From Atkinsonella hypoxylon (lineage: Eukaryota; Ascomycota; Sordariomycetes; Hypocreales; Clavicipitaceae): a stretch of 64,000 nt of DNA. The stretch lies in the NCBI GenBank assembly GCA_000729835.1, contig JFHB01000093.1, positions 1 through 64,000 of the forward strand. Reading direction: 5' to 3'. A model generated the notes under the pieces. The model was not told the origin of the DNA. It saw only the letters and a program-made list of their open reading frames with translations, and did no database searches. Shown here one piece after another: positions 34,426 to 47,377 of the stretch. Position 1 is the stretch's first letter. Every line of letters starts with the position of its first letter. Made by a program: the position numbers and the translations under genes.

Positions 34426-35122
34426 TGTTAAAAATAAGCTACCCTATATAGCCTATTTTTATGCCTACTAGTTGCTCTATCACGTGACCCTCATTAGGTC
34501 TTGTTACGTTGATTTTTGGTAGAGATATCGCTGTTACTAGATGCGAAACATCTAGAATCGACTAAGGCAAAGTTGCCTAACCTATAGTCAACTTTAACTG
34601 CGATTTTCTCCACAACTAGCAATAGTAGAAATTCAAGAAGTATACCATTTAAAAGCTAAGAATTAGGGCTATCTAATGGTATAATTGTTAGATAGAGTTG
34701 CTTATAAGGGTTGCTTATTATTAGTAGAATTTGTTAAATTATACATATAGGCGTCTCGTTTGTATAGCCGTAAGTTGATTTTTTTGTTTTTATATAGTAA
34801 ATCTTTTTGCAGAAATTATAAAGTAGCCTATAAGCCCCTTCTAGCGACTACAGCCCGCCGATATAGTTAGAGAGTCTATAAGGGACTAGAAAGATTTAAG
34901 ATCCTACCCTTACTTATTTATTACAGCGCTCTCAATATAAGATACCACTATTATTATAGTTATCTATTGCCTCTACGTAATCTAGTACTATACACTACAG
35001 CTTAATTTAGGCCGCTGCTGCTTCCACTACGTAATAATTGCTAGGAGCAATTACAGGTGCTAAATCTAAGAGACCACTACCCTCTTAGATATCTAGTCCT
35101 ATAATCCCTATTATTTTCAATA
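34426..35122 (+). repeat. copia H 5' LTR (697 bp)
   Basis: Starts TGTTAAAAATAAGC and ends ATTTTCAATA. It keeps CACGTGACCC and other C/G sites lost in several sister LTRs. The primer-binding site GGTTATAAGCCCGG follows. Confidence 0.92.
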
Positions 35123-36056
35123 GGTTATAAGCCCGGAAGACCTATCTGCAAGCTGTTAGCCCGCTGAAATCTACTATTGTGTACTGTATTACCCACTAAA
35201 AGCTATATTAAGACCTGCGCTAGCAGCTATTGCTGCTATTAGTAGCTTGCTGGAAGCTATTAATACCTGCTGCACACACATCGCTAGCTACTATACTGGT
35301 GTTTTTATTCTGCCCACCCTATGCCTCCTGCACTCTATGCACCCTGTGCATACACACTTTTAAAGCTATTCTTAATAGCTAGGTTCTATTGTTATGCAAC
35401 ATTAAAATATATACATCTGTACACATTACATTCGCACTGTAAATCGTTTTATTAGGTACTGCCTAATTAATTATTTCTATTAAGAAATAAGCTTAGCGCT
35501 GCACTGTATCGCTCGTTGTTGTGCTATTATCTTGTATATTGTGCACCCTGTGCACCTCTGTTAGTAGCTATACTACAATTTGTAGTGCACGCCTAACAGC
35601 TCTTGTTGCAGATATTCCTGTGTTTTCGGTTGCAGAATTAATTTATGTAGTAATCCTACCGGTTGGGATTTTGAAGTGGGAATTAGCTAGATATCCCTAA
35701 ATTAGCTATGCCTAGGTCTCCACTGATTTATTAGAACCTAATTGGAGAAGAATCTCCTGAATTTTTTAGCTAAAAATAGCTAGGACCTATGTTTTATGCC
35801 CCTTACAACCGCTTGTTAATCTAGTCTGCTATACAAATTGTATGTATATATAGATCGCGATACAACGCAGCCTTAGAGCCCGTTATACCTATTACAAAAG
35901 AAATTGGAGAAAAATCTCAGTATAATTTCTGAAAATATAGGGCACTTCTAGCCTATATTTAGTAAGAATTATTACTGTTATTTACTACTATTTCCACTGT
36001 AATTTAGGCTATAATTAGCTATAAAGAGCGTTAAATTAGCTATTAAAACCCTTAAA
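35123..36056 (+). other. copia H primer-binding site and leader
   Basis: Equivalent to 1026-1973 of copia-1, with a small insertion near 35520-35540. No reading frame is seen. Confidence 0.6.
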
Positions 36057-39000
36057 ATAGCACCAAAAGGAACAGGCAAGGGAAAGAGCATAAGCCCTAA
36101 AAGGGGTAGTAGTTCTAGTACACCAGCTAATCCAGCTGCTGCTACTAGCTTTCCTGGTCCAGTAAGGTCCCCCCCTTAGCTAGTAGATTCCTCTTTTAAT
36201 AAAGAAGATTATACAGCTAAGAAGGCTCTAAAAGAAGCTAGATTAGCTTCTAAAAGAGTAGTGCAAGTCCATAATGTTTAAGCTAATCTAAAAGCTTAAA
36301 TAGATAAGCAACAAGAGACCCTAAATAGATTTATTAGGCATAGTGAAGCAAAACAAAGCCAAAATGAAGGTAATATAGCTAATTTACTAAGTAAATTAGA
36401 TACTATAATTACATCTATAGGTAATCTCTCTATAGAGTCTCCTAAAGCAGATCCTGTTACTTCTAAGACTTCTAAAGTCTCTTTTAAAGTCCCTAAACCT
36501 TCTAGTTCCTCTAATAGTGCTACTTTTCTGCCTGCTTTTAATAAAGGCACTATAAAAGAGTTAAATAAGAAGGTCCACTCTATTCTAGAGGCTGCTAAGC
36601 TAAAAGGCCCTAAAAATTTTAAACAGTAGAAGTAAGCTTTAACTATTTAATTTAGGGCACTAGGATTCCTTTAATTTATTAATAATCCTAGTATAGCTAG
36701 TACTTTAGTAGATTTAGAACAAGCTATTATCCTTATAATTATAAGAGATAGTTGCTAATCTAGACCTTAAGCTGCTATAAGCTGGCATAAGTCCCCTATA
36801 GATGCCTATAACGTTCTAGTTAGGCAGTATTCGCAGAGTGCTAAAATACAACGTAGTACGCTATATACTAGTTATTATAACTTATCGTTTTTGAACTATA
36901 AGGGATCTTTAGAGGCCTTTAATGCTGAATTTAATAATTTACTAGCTAGATTACAGCTCTATAGTGTAGCTATTAATTCTATTAACTAGGTAAATTATTA
37001 TATTAATGCTTTAAAGAAGACCTTCCCTAGCTAGGCTAAAAGGCAGCAATATTCTATTAGAGCTACTAGAGCATAAGGTCTATCTGTAAAAATGCTGAAT
37101 TTACAGTTCCTTATAGCTAACTTATTAGAAGAACAAAGAGATAAAAGCTCCTCTATATCTAAGGCTCTTAGTTATAAAGCTTCTAATTCTAATGGTTCTA
37201 ATAATAAGGCTAATTAAGGAAAGAATCCTCTTAATCAGAAGAAGAATTCCGATTCTAATTCTAACGATTCTAATGCCTCTAAAGAAAAAGATACAAATAA
37301 AGCCTCTAAGAATAAGAAGAAGTGGAAGGGCTGAAGAAGAAGTAACAAAAACTCTAGGAATAAGGATAGAGAAGCTGCTTTTGCTATAGGTTGCTATAAC
37401 CTATCTACTAGCAACCAGGATACTATAGATTCCAATAGTGAATCTAGCAGTTCTAGTAGTAATAATTCTTACGATTTAGATACGGAATCCACTACTAGTG
37501 ATACTAGTACTACTAGTAATAATACCCCTTCTTTTAACTATTCCAATAGAATAATTAAAAACTCCTTACTATACAATACAGATTCTACCTGTTATATAGT
37601 TAACAATAAGGCATTTTTTAGGACTTTTAAGCCTATAAAAAAGGGTAAAACCGCGCCTATTGCTACTAAAGGAGGTTCTATTTATCCTAAAGGACAGGGA
37701 ACTGCTGTATTCCAGGTACTAGTTAGTATAAATCCAGCTAAATACAGGCCTTTAGCTCTAAAGAATGCTCTATATTGCCTAGGTTTAAATACCAACCTAA
37801 TTAGTGGTCTAAAGCACTATTTAATAGGGGGCACTCTCCTTAGAAATTAGCTATTTCTAGCTAATAGAAGCTACTGTAGGCTTCTAAATCCCAAAAAGTA
37901 TAGTTTCTTCTTACAGCTTAAGGGGCAAGAGACCCCTAGAGTGTGTAAAAACCACGCTAATCTCTCTTATATAGGATTTCTAGCTAGCAATAGTTATAAT
38001 AGCAGTTATAATGCTAGTTATCCTATAGAGGTTTAAATCCCTTAACAGCCTAGTTTTAATCCTAAGGAATATAGCTGAATTAAGGAATTATCTAATTTTA
38101 AAGAAGAAGAAGATAATACTAATAACGATACTATAGAGCTATTAGCCCTAGTTCCTAAACGGGCTCCTAGTTAGATTCCTTCTAATAACGGGGATTTAGA
38201 AGGTCTAAATCCTAAGTTGCTAGATATTAGAGGAAATAGCCGTCTAGATCCCTTAAACGAGGCCTGTAGTTCTTAAGAGATCTAGCAAGATAGGGAGCAA
38301 CAGGAAGCTAGCTCTAATAATAATTCTAGTAGTATAAATCCTACTGCTTCTTCTTTCTATAAGAAGCTCCTAGAATTAGCTGCTACTTAGCACGTTAGAT
38401 TAGGGCATATAGGACTCCCTTTACTAAAGAAGACTGCTTTTATTACTAAAGGTATTCCTAATTTTATAAAAATTAAGGAAAAGGATTTTAACTGCCTAGC
38501 TTACAACTAAGCTAAAGCTGTTAAAAGACCTAGCAAGTATGTTATTCCTAACCCCCCTAGATGTTTAGATATTATAGAGGGAGATACCGTTAAAATAGAG
38601 CCTATACTGTACAATAAGAGGCCTCTAGTTCTTTTTCTAATTAATAGAAAATCACGGTATAAGTAGTCTTTTAATCTAGCTAATAAAGAGGGTTCTACTC
38701 TCTATAGCTGTATTAAAGGCTTCTTTAAGGAATTAAAAAACCAGTATAACTGCTACCCTAAACACCTTTATTTTAATAGTAGTATAGAAATTAATACTAG
38801 GTTGCAAGCTTAGCTATCTTCTAAGGGTATTTACTTTAGCACCTCTTACCTCTATATTTATAAATAGAATAGGCTAATAGAGAGAGCTATAAGGGTACTT
38901 CTAGACCGTTTGCGTGCTACCCTATAGTAGTTATAATTACCTCTATATCTATAGTCTTACATCCTTCCTGCTATAGTAGATTTAGTTAATACTACTGCAA

Positions 39001-41384
39001 ATAGCACTAAACCACTAAGTCCTAAACAGCTATATCTAGCTAATTTAGAGCCTTCTAAGACCTATAAGCCTGATTTTACTAAAATAAGGGCTATAGGCTC
39101 CTATTGCGAAGTTCTAATCCTATTAGAACAGAGATCTAGGTTGCAGAAGCTAGCTAAAAGAACTATTCCTAGTAGACTTTTAGCTACACTAGGTTCTAAT
39201 ATATATTTAATATACATTCCCTCTAAATAAGCTGTTATAAAGACTAGCTTCGTTAAAATTATAGAAGGAATAGGTTCTATTTTATAGGGCATCCCTAAGG
39301 TTCCTATTAGTTCTATAGTGGATAATCCTTTAGAGGGAGAAATTAATAACCAGCAGCAATTAGAAGATAATTATACTCCTAAGTATCCTTATCCTAGTTA
39401 TCTAGATGTGCTAAATTATCTACTAGAACCTATAGAAAATTAAGCTCTTCTACTAAGCAACCCTATAGAAGCTATAGAGGCCCCTAAAGCCCCTATACCT
39501 ATAGAAACACCTATAGAAGCTACTATAGAAGCTAAAGCTAATGCTGATGCTATGGATTTAGATAGAGATATATTTTCCTTAATTAAGGATCTATGCTTTA
39601 AGGCAAGGACTAAAGCAGCTATTACTTCTAATAGCAAGGATAAACTTCCTAATACGTAGAAGCAAGCCTTAAAAAGCTCTACTAAGCAGCATTAGATAGA
39701 AGCTACCTATAGCGAATTTAAGCAGCTATTAGCTGCTGGAACCTTTAAATTTATAGGGAAAGACTAAGTACCTAAGGGCTAAAGAGTTCTAAAGAATAGG
39801 CTTATCTATAGGCTTAAAAAGGATAAAGAAAATAATTCTATTAAATATAAGGCCTGCCTTATTGCTAAACAATTTATGCAAATAGAAGGTTAAGACTATC
39901 TAGAGACCTTTACTGCAACTAGTATTCCTTCTAGCTAGCGTATATTATTAGCTCTTGTAGCTTTTAATAACTAGGAAGTTAAGTAAATTAACTTTATAGG
40001 AGCGTTTTTAAATAGCAAGCTAAAGGAAGCTATTTATATAGAAATCCTAGATAGATTCGTTGAATTTGCAGAAGCAACGCTATTAGTAGCTAAGCTACTA
40101 AAAAGGTGTAATTATAAGCCCTCTAAAGAGCAAGTAATTAAGCTAGAAAAATCCCTCTATGGTCTAAAGTAAAGTCCTAGAGAATAGCAGCAAATTCTAA
40201 CAGAATTACTTCAAAAGCATAGATTTAAACCTCTTATATCAGACCCAGCAGTCTTTTATAACCCAGCTATATCTACATATATTGCTACTTATGTAGATAA
40301 CTGTCTTCTAATTAGGCCTAATTTACGATATATTAATAAGCTTAAAAAGCTACTAAATCAAGCTTATCCAATAGAAGATAGAGAACCAGCAGAATTCTTC
40401 CTAGGCGTTTAAATTACCCGTAATAGGTCTAAAAGGTCTATTAAAATCCATTAATCTTAATACATCCTTAAAGCCCTAGAAAGATTTAATATACTAGATG
40501 CTAAGCCAGCTTCTATCCCTATATAGCTAGGAATCCTAAAGCAACTAGTTACAAAACCTCTCTTAAAATCCGATTATAAGCTTTATTAGAGCATAATAGG
40601 CACTATAATGTACCTTATGTTGCTAACTAGGGCTAATATTGCTTTTTCCGTTCAGTAGCTATTAACTTTTCTAGCTAAGCTCTATATAGAGCACCTAAAC
40701 GCCTCTAAGCACCTCTTAAGGTACTTAAGTAGTACTAGAAGCTTTGCTATTATTTATAAGCGTTCTAGTCTACACCCTATAGGGTCTTCTTCTAAAGCTT
40801 CTAATAGTTCTATTAGTTGTAAAGAAGTACTTAAGACCCTCCTTAGTTATTGCGATAGCGATTTTGCTAGTGATAAAGTCTCTTCTAAATTAACCTATGC
40901 TTATCTATATAAGCTAGCTAGTGGACCTATTAGCTAGAAATCGAAGAAAGCTAGTACTATTGCTCTTTCTACATTAGAAGCAGAATCTAATGCATTATCT
41001 AAAGCTATTAGGGAATTAGAGTGGCTCTACGGCCTTTTTAAGGAGATAAAGCTACCTTTAACCCCTCCTATTCCTATTAGGTGTAATAATTAAGGCGCTA
41101 TAGTTACTGCTTACAACCTAACGTTGTATAGTAGAACTAAGCACACCCTTTTAAAGTTTAACTACATTAGGGAAAAGATTCGTAAAGGTATAGCTAAGGT
41201 TAGTTATATTAATACAAATTAGATGCCAGCAGATAGCCTAACTAAGCCTCTTGCTATTTAAAAGCATTAACAATTCATTAAGTTACTAGAGCTTTCTAGC
41301 TAGCTTATAAAAGCAACAAAAACACTCAAAAAATCGAAAAGCAATGAAAAACAGTTAAAAATCGATAACAATAAAAACAATTAA
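36057..41384 (+). pseudogene. copia H gag-pol, about 1,775 codons
   Basis: One frame can be checked at the Gag start (ATA 36057), the Gag-protease joint (37443) and the RNase H end (41121): all are in the same phase, so this family makes Gag and Pol from one continuous frame. Protease reads NTDSTC (about 37575-37592). The integrase zinc domain starts at His 38391, with one Cys changed to Tyr. The RT first Asp is changed to Asn (about 39990), and the YVDD box is YVDN (40290-40301). RNase H contains CDSDF (about 40848-40864). Some CAG, CAA and TGG codons survive that are stops in copia-1, so H is somewhat less mutated. The end at 41384 is tentative. Confidence 0.88.
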
Positions 41385-41552
41385 CAACAACTAGTTATAT
41401 TTAACTATAACTACCCTAGAATTGCTGGAATTAGTTATGTTATTAGTTATGTTATTTAGTTCTATTATTAGTACTGTATTTTGTTAGTTGATTCTAACTT
41501 AGATATCCTTTAAAGGAGCTAAGTTGCTTATAGAACTAGTTACTTCTCACAT

Positions 41553-41564
41553 TTCTAGAGGGAG
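41553..41564 (+). other. copia H polypurine tract
   Basis: TTCTAGAGGGAG abuts the 3' LTR at 41565, as in the other copia copies. Confidence 0.8.
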
Positions 41565-42259
41565 TGTTAAAAATAAGCTACCCTATATAGCCTATTTTTA
41601 TGCCTACTAGTTGCTCTATTACGTGACCCTTATTAGGTCTTATTACGTTAATGTTTAGTAGAGATATCGTTGTTACTAGATGTAAATATCTAGATTTAAC
41701 TAAGGCAAAGTTGCCTAACCTATAGTTAACTTTAACTGCGATTTTCTCTACAACTAGCAATAGTAGAAATTCAAGAAGTATACTATTTAAAAGCTAAGAA
41801 TTAGGGCTATCTAATAGTATAATTGTTAGATAGAGTTGCTTATAAGGGTTGCTTATTATTAGTGGAATTTATTAAATTATGCACATAGGTGTCTCGTTTG
41901 TATAGCTATAAGTCGATTTTTTTGTTTTTATATAGTAAATCTTTTTGCAGAAATTATAAAGTAGCCTACAAGCCCCTTCTAGCAACTACAGCCCGCCGAT
42001 ATAGTTAAAGGGTCTATAAGGGACTGGAATAATTTAAGATCCTACTCTTACTTGTTTGTTACAGCGCTCTCAATATAAAATACCACTATTATTATAGTTA
42101 TCTACTGCCTCTACGTGATCTATACTATACACTACAGCTTGATTTAGGCCGCTGCTGCTTCCACTACGTGATAATTGCTAGGAGCAATTACAGGTGCTAA
42201 ATCTAAGAGACCACTACCCTCTTAGATATCTAGTCCTGTAATCCCTATTATTTTCAATA
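41565..42259 (+). repeat. copia H 3' LTR (695 bp)
   Basis: Starts TGTTAAAAATAAGC and ends ATTTTCAATA, then ACTAG (42260-42264) and pol of copia I. Confidence 0.9.
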
Positions 42260-45200
42260 ACTAGTTAGTATAAATCCAGCTAAATACAGGCCTTTAGCTC
42301 TAAAGGATGCTCTATATTGCCTAGGTTTAGATACTAACCTAATTAGTGGTCTAAAGCACTATTTAATAGGGGGCACTCTCCTTAGAAATCAGCTATTTCT
42401 AGCTAATAGAAGTTGCTGTAGGCTTCTAAATCCCAAAAAGCATGGTTTCTTCTTACAGCTTAAGGGGCAAGAGACCCCTAGAGTGTGTAAAAACTACGCT
42501 AATCTCTCTTATATAGGATTTCTAGCTAGCAATAGTTATAATAGCAGTTATAATGCTAGTTATCCTATAGAGGTTTAAATCCCTTAACAGCCTGTTTTTA
42601 ATCTAAAGAAATATAGCTAAATCGAGGAATTATCTAACTTTAAAGAAGAAGAAGCAGATAATACTAATAACGATGCTATAGAGCTATTAGCTCTAGTTCC
42701 TAAACGGGCTCCTAGTTAGATTTCTTCTAATAATAGGGATTTAGAAGGTCTAAATCCTAAGTTGCTAGATATTAGAGGAAGTAGCTGTCTAGATCCCTTA
42801 AACAAGGCCTGTAGTTCTTAAGAGATCTAGCAAGATAGAGAGCAACAGGAAGCTAGCTCTAATAATAATTCTAGTAGTATAAATCCTACTGCTTCTTCTT
42901 CCTATAAGAAGCTCCTAGAATTAGCTGCTACTTGGCACGTTAGATTAGGGCATATAGGACTCCCTTTACTAAAGAAGACTGCTTCTATTACTAAAGGTAT
43001 TCCTAATTTTACAAAAATTAAGGAAAAGGATTTTAACTGCCTAGCTTGCAACTAAGCTAAAGCTGTTAAAAGACCTAGTAAGCATGCTATTCCTAACCTC
43101 CCTAGATGTTTAGATATTATAGAGGGAGATACCGTTAAAATAGAGCCTATACTGCACAATAAGAGGCCTCTAGTTCTTTTTCTAATTAATAGAAAATTAC
43201 GGTATAAGTAGTCTTTTAATCTAGCTAATAAAGAGGGTTTTACTCTTTATAGCTGTATTAGAAGCTTCTTTAAGGAATTAAAAAACCAGTATAACTGCTA
43301 CCCTAAACACCTTTACTTTAATAGTAGTATAGAAATTAATACTAGGTTGTAAGCTTAGCTATCTTCTAAGGGTATTTGCTTTAGCACCTCTTGCCCCTAT
43401 ATTTATAAATAGAATAGGCTAATAGAGAGAGCTATAAGAGTACTTCTAGACCGTTTATATGCTACCCTACAGTAGTTACAATTACCTCTATATCTATAGT
43501 CTTACATTCTTCCTGCTATAGTGGATTTAGTTAATACTACTGCGAATAGTACTAAATTACTAAGTCCTAAACAGCTATATCTAGCTAATTTAGAGCCTTC
43601 TAAGACCTATAAGCCTAATTTTACTAAAATAAGGGCTATAGGCTCCTATTGCGAAGTTCTAATTCCTTTAGAATAACAATCTAGGTTGCAGAAGCTAGCT
43701 AAAAGAACTATTCCTAGTAGACTTTTAGCTACACTAGGTTCTAATGTATATCTAATATACATTCCCTCTAAACGAGCTGTTATAAAGACTAGCTTCGTTA
43801 AAATTATAGAAGGAATAGGTCCTATTTCATAGGGTATCCCTAAGGTTCCTATTGGTTCTATAGTGGATAATCCTTTAGAGGGAGAAATCAATAACTAGCA
43901 GTTAGTAGATAATTATACTCCTAAGTATTCTTATCCTAGTCATCTAGATGTGCTAAATCATCCACTAGAACCTATAGATTAAGCTCTTCTACTAAGCAAC
44001 CCTATAGAAGCTGTAGAGGCCCCTAAAGCCCCTATATCTATAGAAGCCCCTTAGGCTAATATAGAACCTATAGAAGCTGAAGCTGAATCTATTGATGCTG
44101 ATGCAATAGATTTAGATGGAGATATATTTTCCTTAATTAAGGATCTATACTTTAAGGCAAGGACTAAAGCAGCTATTACTTCTAATAGTAATAAGGATAA
44201 ACTTCCTAACACGTAGAAGTAAGCCCTAAAAAGCTCTACTAAGCAGCATTAGATAGAAGCTACCTATAGCGAATTTAAGCAGCTATTAGCTGCTAGAACC
44301 TTTAAATTTATAGGGAAAGACTAAGTACTTAAGGGCTAAAGAGTTCTAAAGAATAGGCTTGTTTACAGGCTAAAGAAGGATAAAGAAAATAATCCTATAA
44401 AATATAAGGCCTGCCTTATTACTAAGGGATTTATGCAAATAGAAGGTTAAGACTATCTAGAGACCTTTGCTGCAACTAGTATTCCTTCTAGCTAGCGTAT
44501 ATTATTAGCTCTTGCAGCTTTTAATAACTAGGAAGTTAAGCAAATCGATTTTATAGGAGCGTTTTTAAATAGCAAGCTAAAAGAAGCTATTTATATAGAA
44601 ATCCTAGATAGATTCGTTAAATTTGCAGAGCAAGCATCGCTATTAGTAGCTAAGCTACTAAAAAGCTGTAATTATAAGCCCTCTAAAGAGCAAGTAATTA
44701 AGCTAGAAAAATCCCTCTATATTCTAAAGTAAAGTCCTAGAGAATAGCAGTAAATTCTAACAGAATTACTTTAAAAGCATAGATTTAAACCTCTTATATT
44801 AGATCCAGCAGTCTTTTATAACCTAGCTACATCTATGTATATTGCTACTTATATAGATAACTGTCTTCTAATTAGGCCTAATTTACAATATATTAATAAG
44901 CTTAAAAAGCTACTAAATTAAGCTTATCCAATAGAAGATAGAGGACTAGTAGAATTCTTCCTAGGCGTTTAAATTACCTATAATAGGTCTAAAAGGTCTA
45001 TTAAAATCCATTAATCTTAATACATCCTTAAAGCCCTAGAAAGATTTAATATGCTAGATACTAAGCTAGCTTCTATCTCTATACAGCCGGGAATCCTAAA
45101 GCAACTAGTTACAAAACCTCTCTTAAAATCCAATTATAAGCTTTATTAGAGCATAATAGGCACTATAATGTACCTTATATTACTAACTAGGGCTAATATT

Positions 45201-45935
45201 GCTTTTTCCGTTCAGTAGCTATTAACCTTCCTAGCTAAGCTCTATATAGAGCACCTAAACGCCTCTAAGCACCTCCTAAGGTACTTAAGTGGTACTAGAA
45301 GCTTTACTATTATTTATAAGCGTTCTAGTCTACACCCTATAGGGTCTTCCTCTAAAGCTTCTAATAGTTCTATTAGTTGTAAAGAAGTACTTAAGACCCT
45401 CCTTAGTTATTGCAATAGCGATTTTGCTGGTAACAAAGTCTCTTCTAAATCAACCTATGCTTATCTATATAAGCTAGCTAGTGGACCTATTAGCTGGAAA
45501 TCGAAGAAAGCTAGTACTATTGCTCTTTCTACTTTAGAAGCAGAATCTAATGCATTATCTAAAACTATTAGGGAATTAGAGTGGCTCTACGGCCTTTTTA
45601 AGGAGATAAAGCTGCCTTTAACCCCTCCTATTTCTATTAAGTATAATAATTAAAGCGCTATAGTTACTGCTTACAACCTAATGTTATATAGTAGAACTAA
45701 GCACACCCTTTTAAAGTTTAACTACATTAGGGAAAAGATTTGTAAAGGTATAGCTAAGGTTAGTTATATTAATACAAATTAGATGCTAGTAAATAGCCTA
45801 ACTAAGCCTCTTGCTATTTAAAAGCATTAACAATTCATTAAGTTACTAGAGCTTTCTAGCTAGCTTATAAAAGCAATAAAAACACTTAAAAAATTAAAAA
45901 GCAACAAAAAAACAGTTAAAAATCGAAAACAACAA
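42260..45935 (+). pseudogene. copia I pol, 5'-truncated
   Basis: Starts inside the protease-integrase region at ACTAGTTAGTATAAATCC and runs to the pol end. The integrase zinc domain keeps TGG CAC (about 42932), which is TAG CAC in copia-1, G and H. The YVDD box reads YIDN (44850-44861). RNase H keeps SWKSKKAS (about 45492). The Glu/Ala linker (about 43990-44120) differs from other copies by several in-frame substitutions and small indels. This copy therefore diverged before RIP. Confidence 0.83.
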
Positions 45936-46102
45936 AAACAATTAACAATAACTAGTTATATTTAACTATAACTACCTTAGAATTGCTGGAATTAGTTATG
46001 TTATTTAGTCCTGTTATTAGTACTGTATTTTTGTTAGTTAATTCTAACTTTAATATCCTTTAAAGGAGCTAAGTTGCTTATAGAACTAGTTACTTCTTAT
46101 AT

Positions 46103-46114
46103 TTCTAGAGGGAG
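46103..46114 (+). other. copia I polypurine tract
   Basis: TTCTAGAGGGAG directly before the 706-bp 3' LTR. Confidence 0.8.
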
Positions 46115-46820
46115 TGTTAAAAATAAGCTACCCTATATAGCCTATTTTTATGCTTACTAGTTGCCTGTTAGTTGCTCTATTATGTAACCCTAACTAGGTC
46201 TTATTACGTTAATTTTTAGTAGAGATATCGCTGTTACTAGATGTAAAACATCTAGAATCGACTAAGGCAAAGTTACCTAACCTATAGTTAACTTTAACAG
46301 CGATTTTCTCTATAACTAGCAATAGTAGAAATTTAAGAAGTATACTATTTAAAAGCTAAGAATTAGGGCTATTTAATAGTATAATTATTGGATAAAGTTG
46401 CTTATAAGGGTTCCTTGTTATTAGTGGAATTTATTAAATTGTACATATAGGCGTCTCGTTTATATAGCTATAAGTTAATTTTTTTGTTTTTATATAGTAA
46501 ATCTTTTTGCGGAAATTATAAAGTAGTCTATAAGCCCCTTTTAGTGACTACAGCCCGCTAATATAGTTAGTAGGTCTATAAGGGACTAGAAAGATTTAAG
46601 ATCCTACCCTTACTAAGTTCGTTACAGCGCTCTCAATATAAAGATACTACTATTACAGTTATCTATTGCCTCTACGTAATCTATACTATACACTACAGCT
46701 TAATTTAGGCCGCTGCTGCTTCCACTACGTGATAATTGCTAGGAGCAATTACAGGTGCTAAATCTAAGAGACTACTACCCTCTTAGATATCTAGTCCTGT
46801 AATCCCTATTATTTTCAATA
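46115..46820 (+). repeat. copia I 3' LTR (706 bp)
   Basis: Starts TGTTAAAAATAAGC and ends ATTTTCAATA. It shares the long-subtype insertions with 26899-27604. ATATT of chromovirus D follows. Confidence 0.9.
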
Positions 46821-47377
46821 ATATTCTCTCTATTGCTTACTTATAAAAAGTAGGGGTATAACATTTGCAGCTAGGCGCTTTATTCTAGCTATTCTATTGC
46901 TACACTAATACACTATTTATACTTTATATAGCATTATAGAGCTAATATATAAATAGACTTCTGCTCTACCTCTCCCTTTAATTACTTATAGCACCTTTAT
47001 AACAGCTGTTTATTGCTCTATTAGCTAACCTATTAGTTGCATTAAAATAGAACTATTATATTCCCTTTACTTAAGTGTACCCTCCTAGGGTTTAAGAACA
47101 CTCTACCTACCTTTATCTTATAAGCTTCTATCTATAGCTAGCAATTATTTACTTAGTATAGAAGAGCTAATCCTTATATAGATATAGGCTGTAACGCTAG
47201 TGTTGCTAGTATATAAATCGCCTATATACCTAAGTCCTCTATATTCTAAGCAATTATTACGTAATAATTTCTCTCCTTAACTAGAAAGCACTCTCTCTCT
47301 CTTGTCTCTATTGCTATTATAAATAGTTATTAGCTATATATAACCTATTTATATATAAGGGATATTGTTAAGGGTGT
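46821..47377. other. Chromovirus D 3' tail, AT-converted
   Basis: Equivalent to about 8973-9120 of B plus an insertion found also in E and C (for example AGCTAATATATAAATAGAC near 46942-46960). B therefore lacks about 400 bp that C, D and E have here. No reading frame is convincing. Confidence 0.5.

Larger units (their letters stand above)
34426..42259 (+). mobile_element. copia H, full length, mismatched flanks
   Basis: A complete 7.8-kb copia copy with 5' LTR 34426-35122 (697 bp), primer-binding site at 35123, leader, gag-pol, polypurine tract (41553-41564) and 3' LTR 41565-42259 (695 bp). It is the best uninterrupted reference for the family here. The left flank is GGAGA inside inverted copia G; the right flank is ACTAG inside pol of copia I. 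The two differ, so H is likely the product of recombination between two inserted copies. Confidence 0.88.
26899..46820 (+). mobile_element. copia I, ends separated by copia G and H
   Basis: The two outer LTRs (26899-27604 and 46115-46820) are both 706 bp and share insertions that the other copia LTRs lack: GCCTGTTAGTTGC, ACCCTAACTAGG and an extra AAGTTCG. They are therefore best read as a pair. The 5' part holds primer-binding site, leader and 27 Gag codons (to 28639). The 3' part holds pol from within protease to the end (42260-46114). The intervening 1.6 kb of Gag and protease is missing and is replaced by G and H. The outer flanks CTATC and ATATT do not match, so I is not a simple insertion. 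Confidence 0.7.

Noticed and set aside
26899..35122. CRISPR-like or satellite array
   Set aside because: The repeated units are LTRs of 693-706 bp with TG/CA-type ends, primer-binding sites and purine tracts. No short regularly spaced repeats with unique spacers occur.
37192..37389. Plus-strand open stretch of 65 codons
   Set aside because: Wrong phase within the Gag tail of copia H; the Lys/Asn/Ser-rich Gag frame is the real one.
41578..41760. Minus-strand open stretch of 60 codons
   Set aside because: Lies wholly in the 3' LTR of copia H and has no counterpart kept open in the other LTRs.
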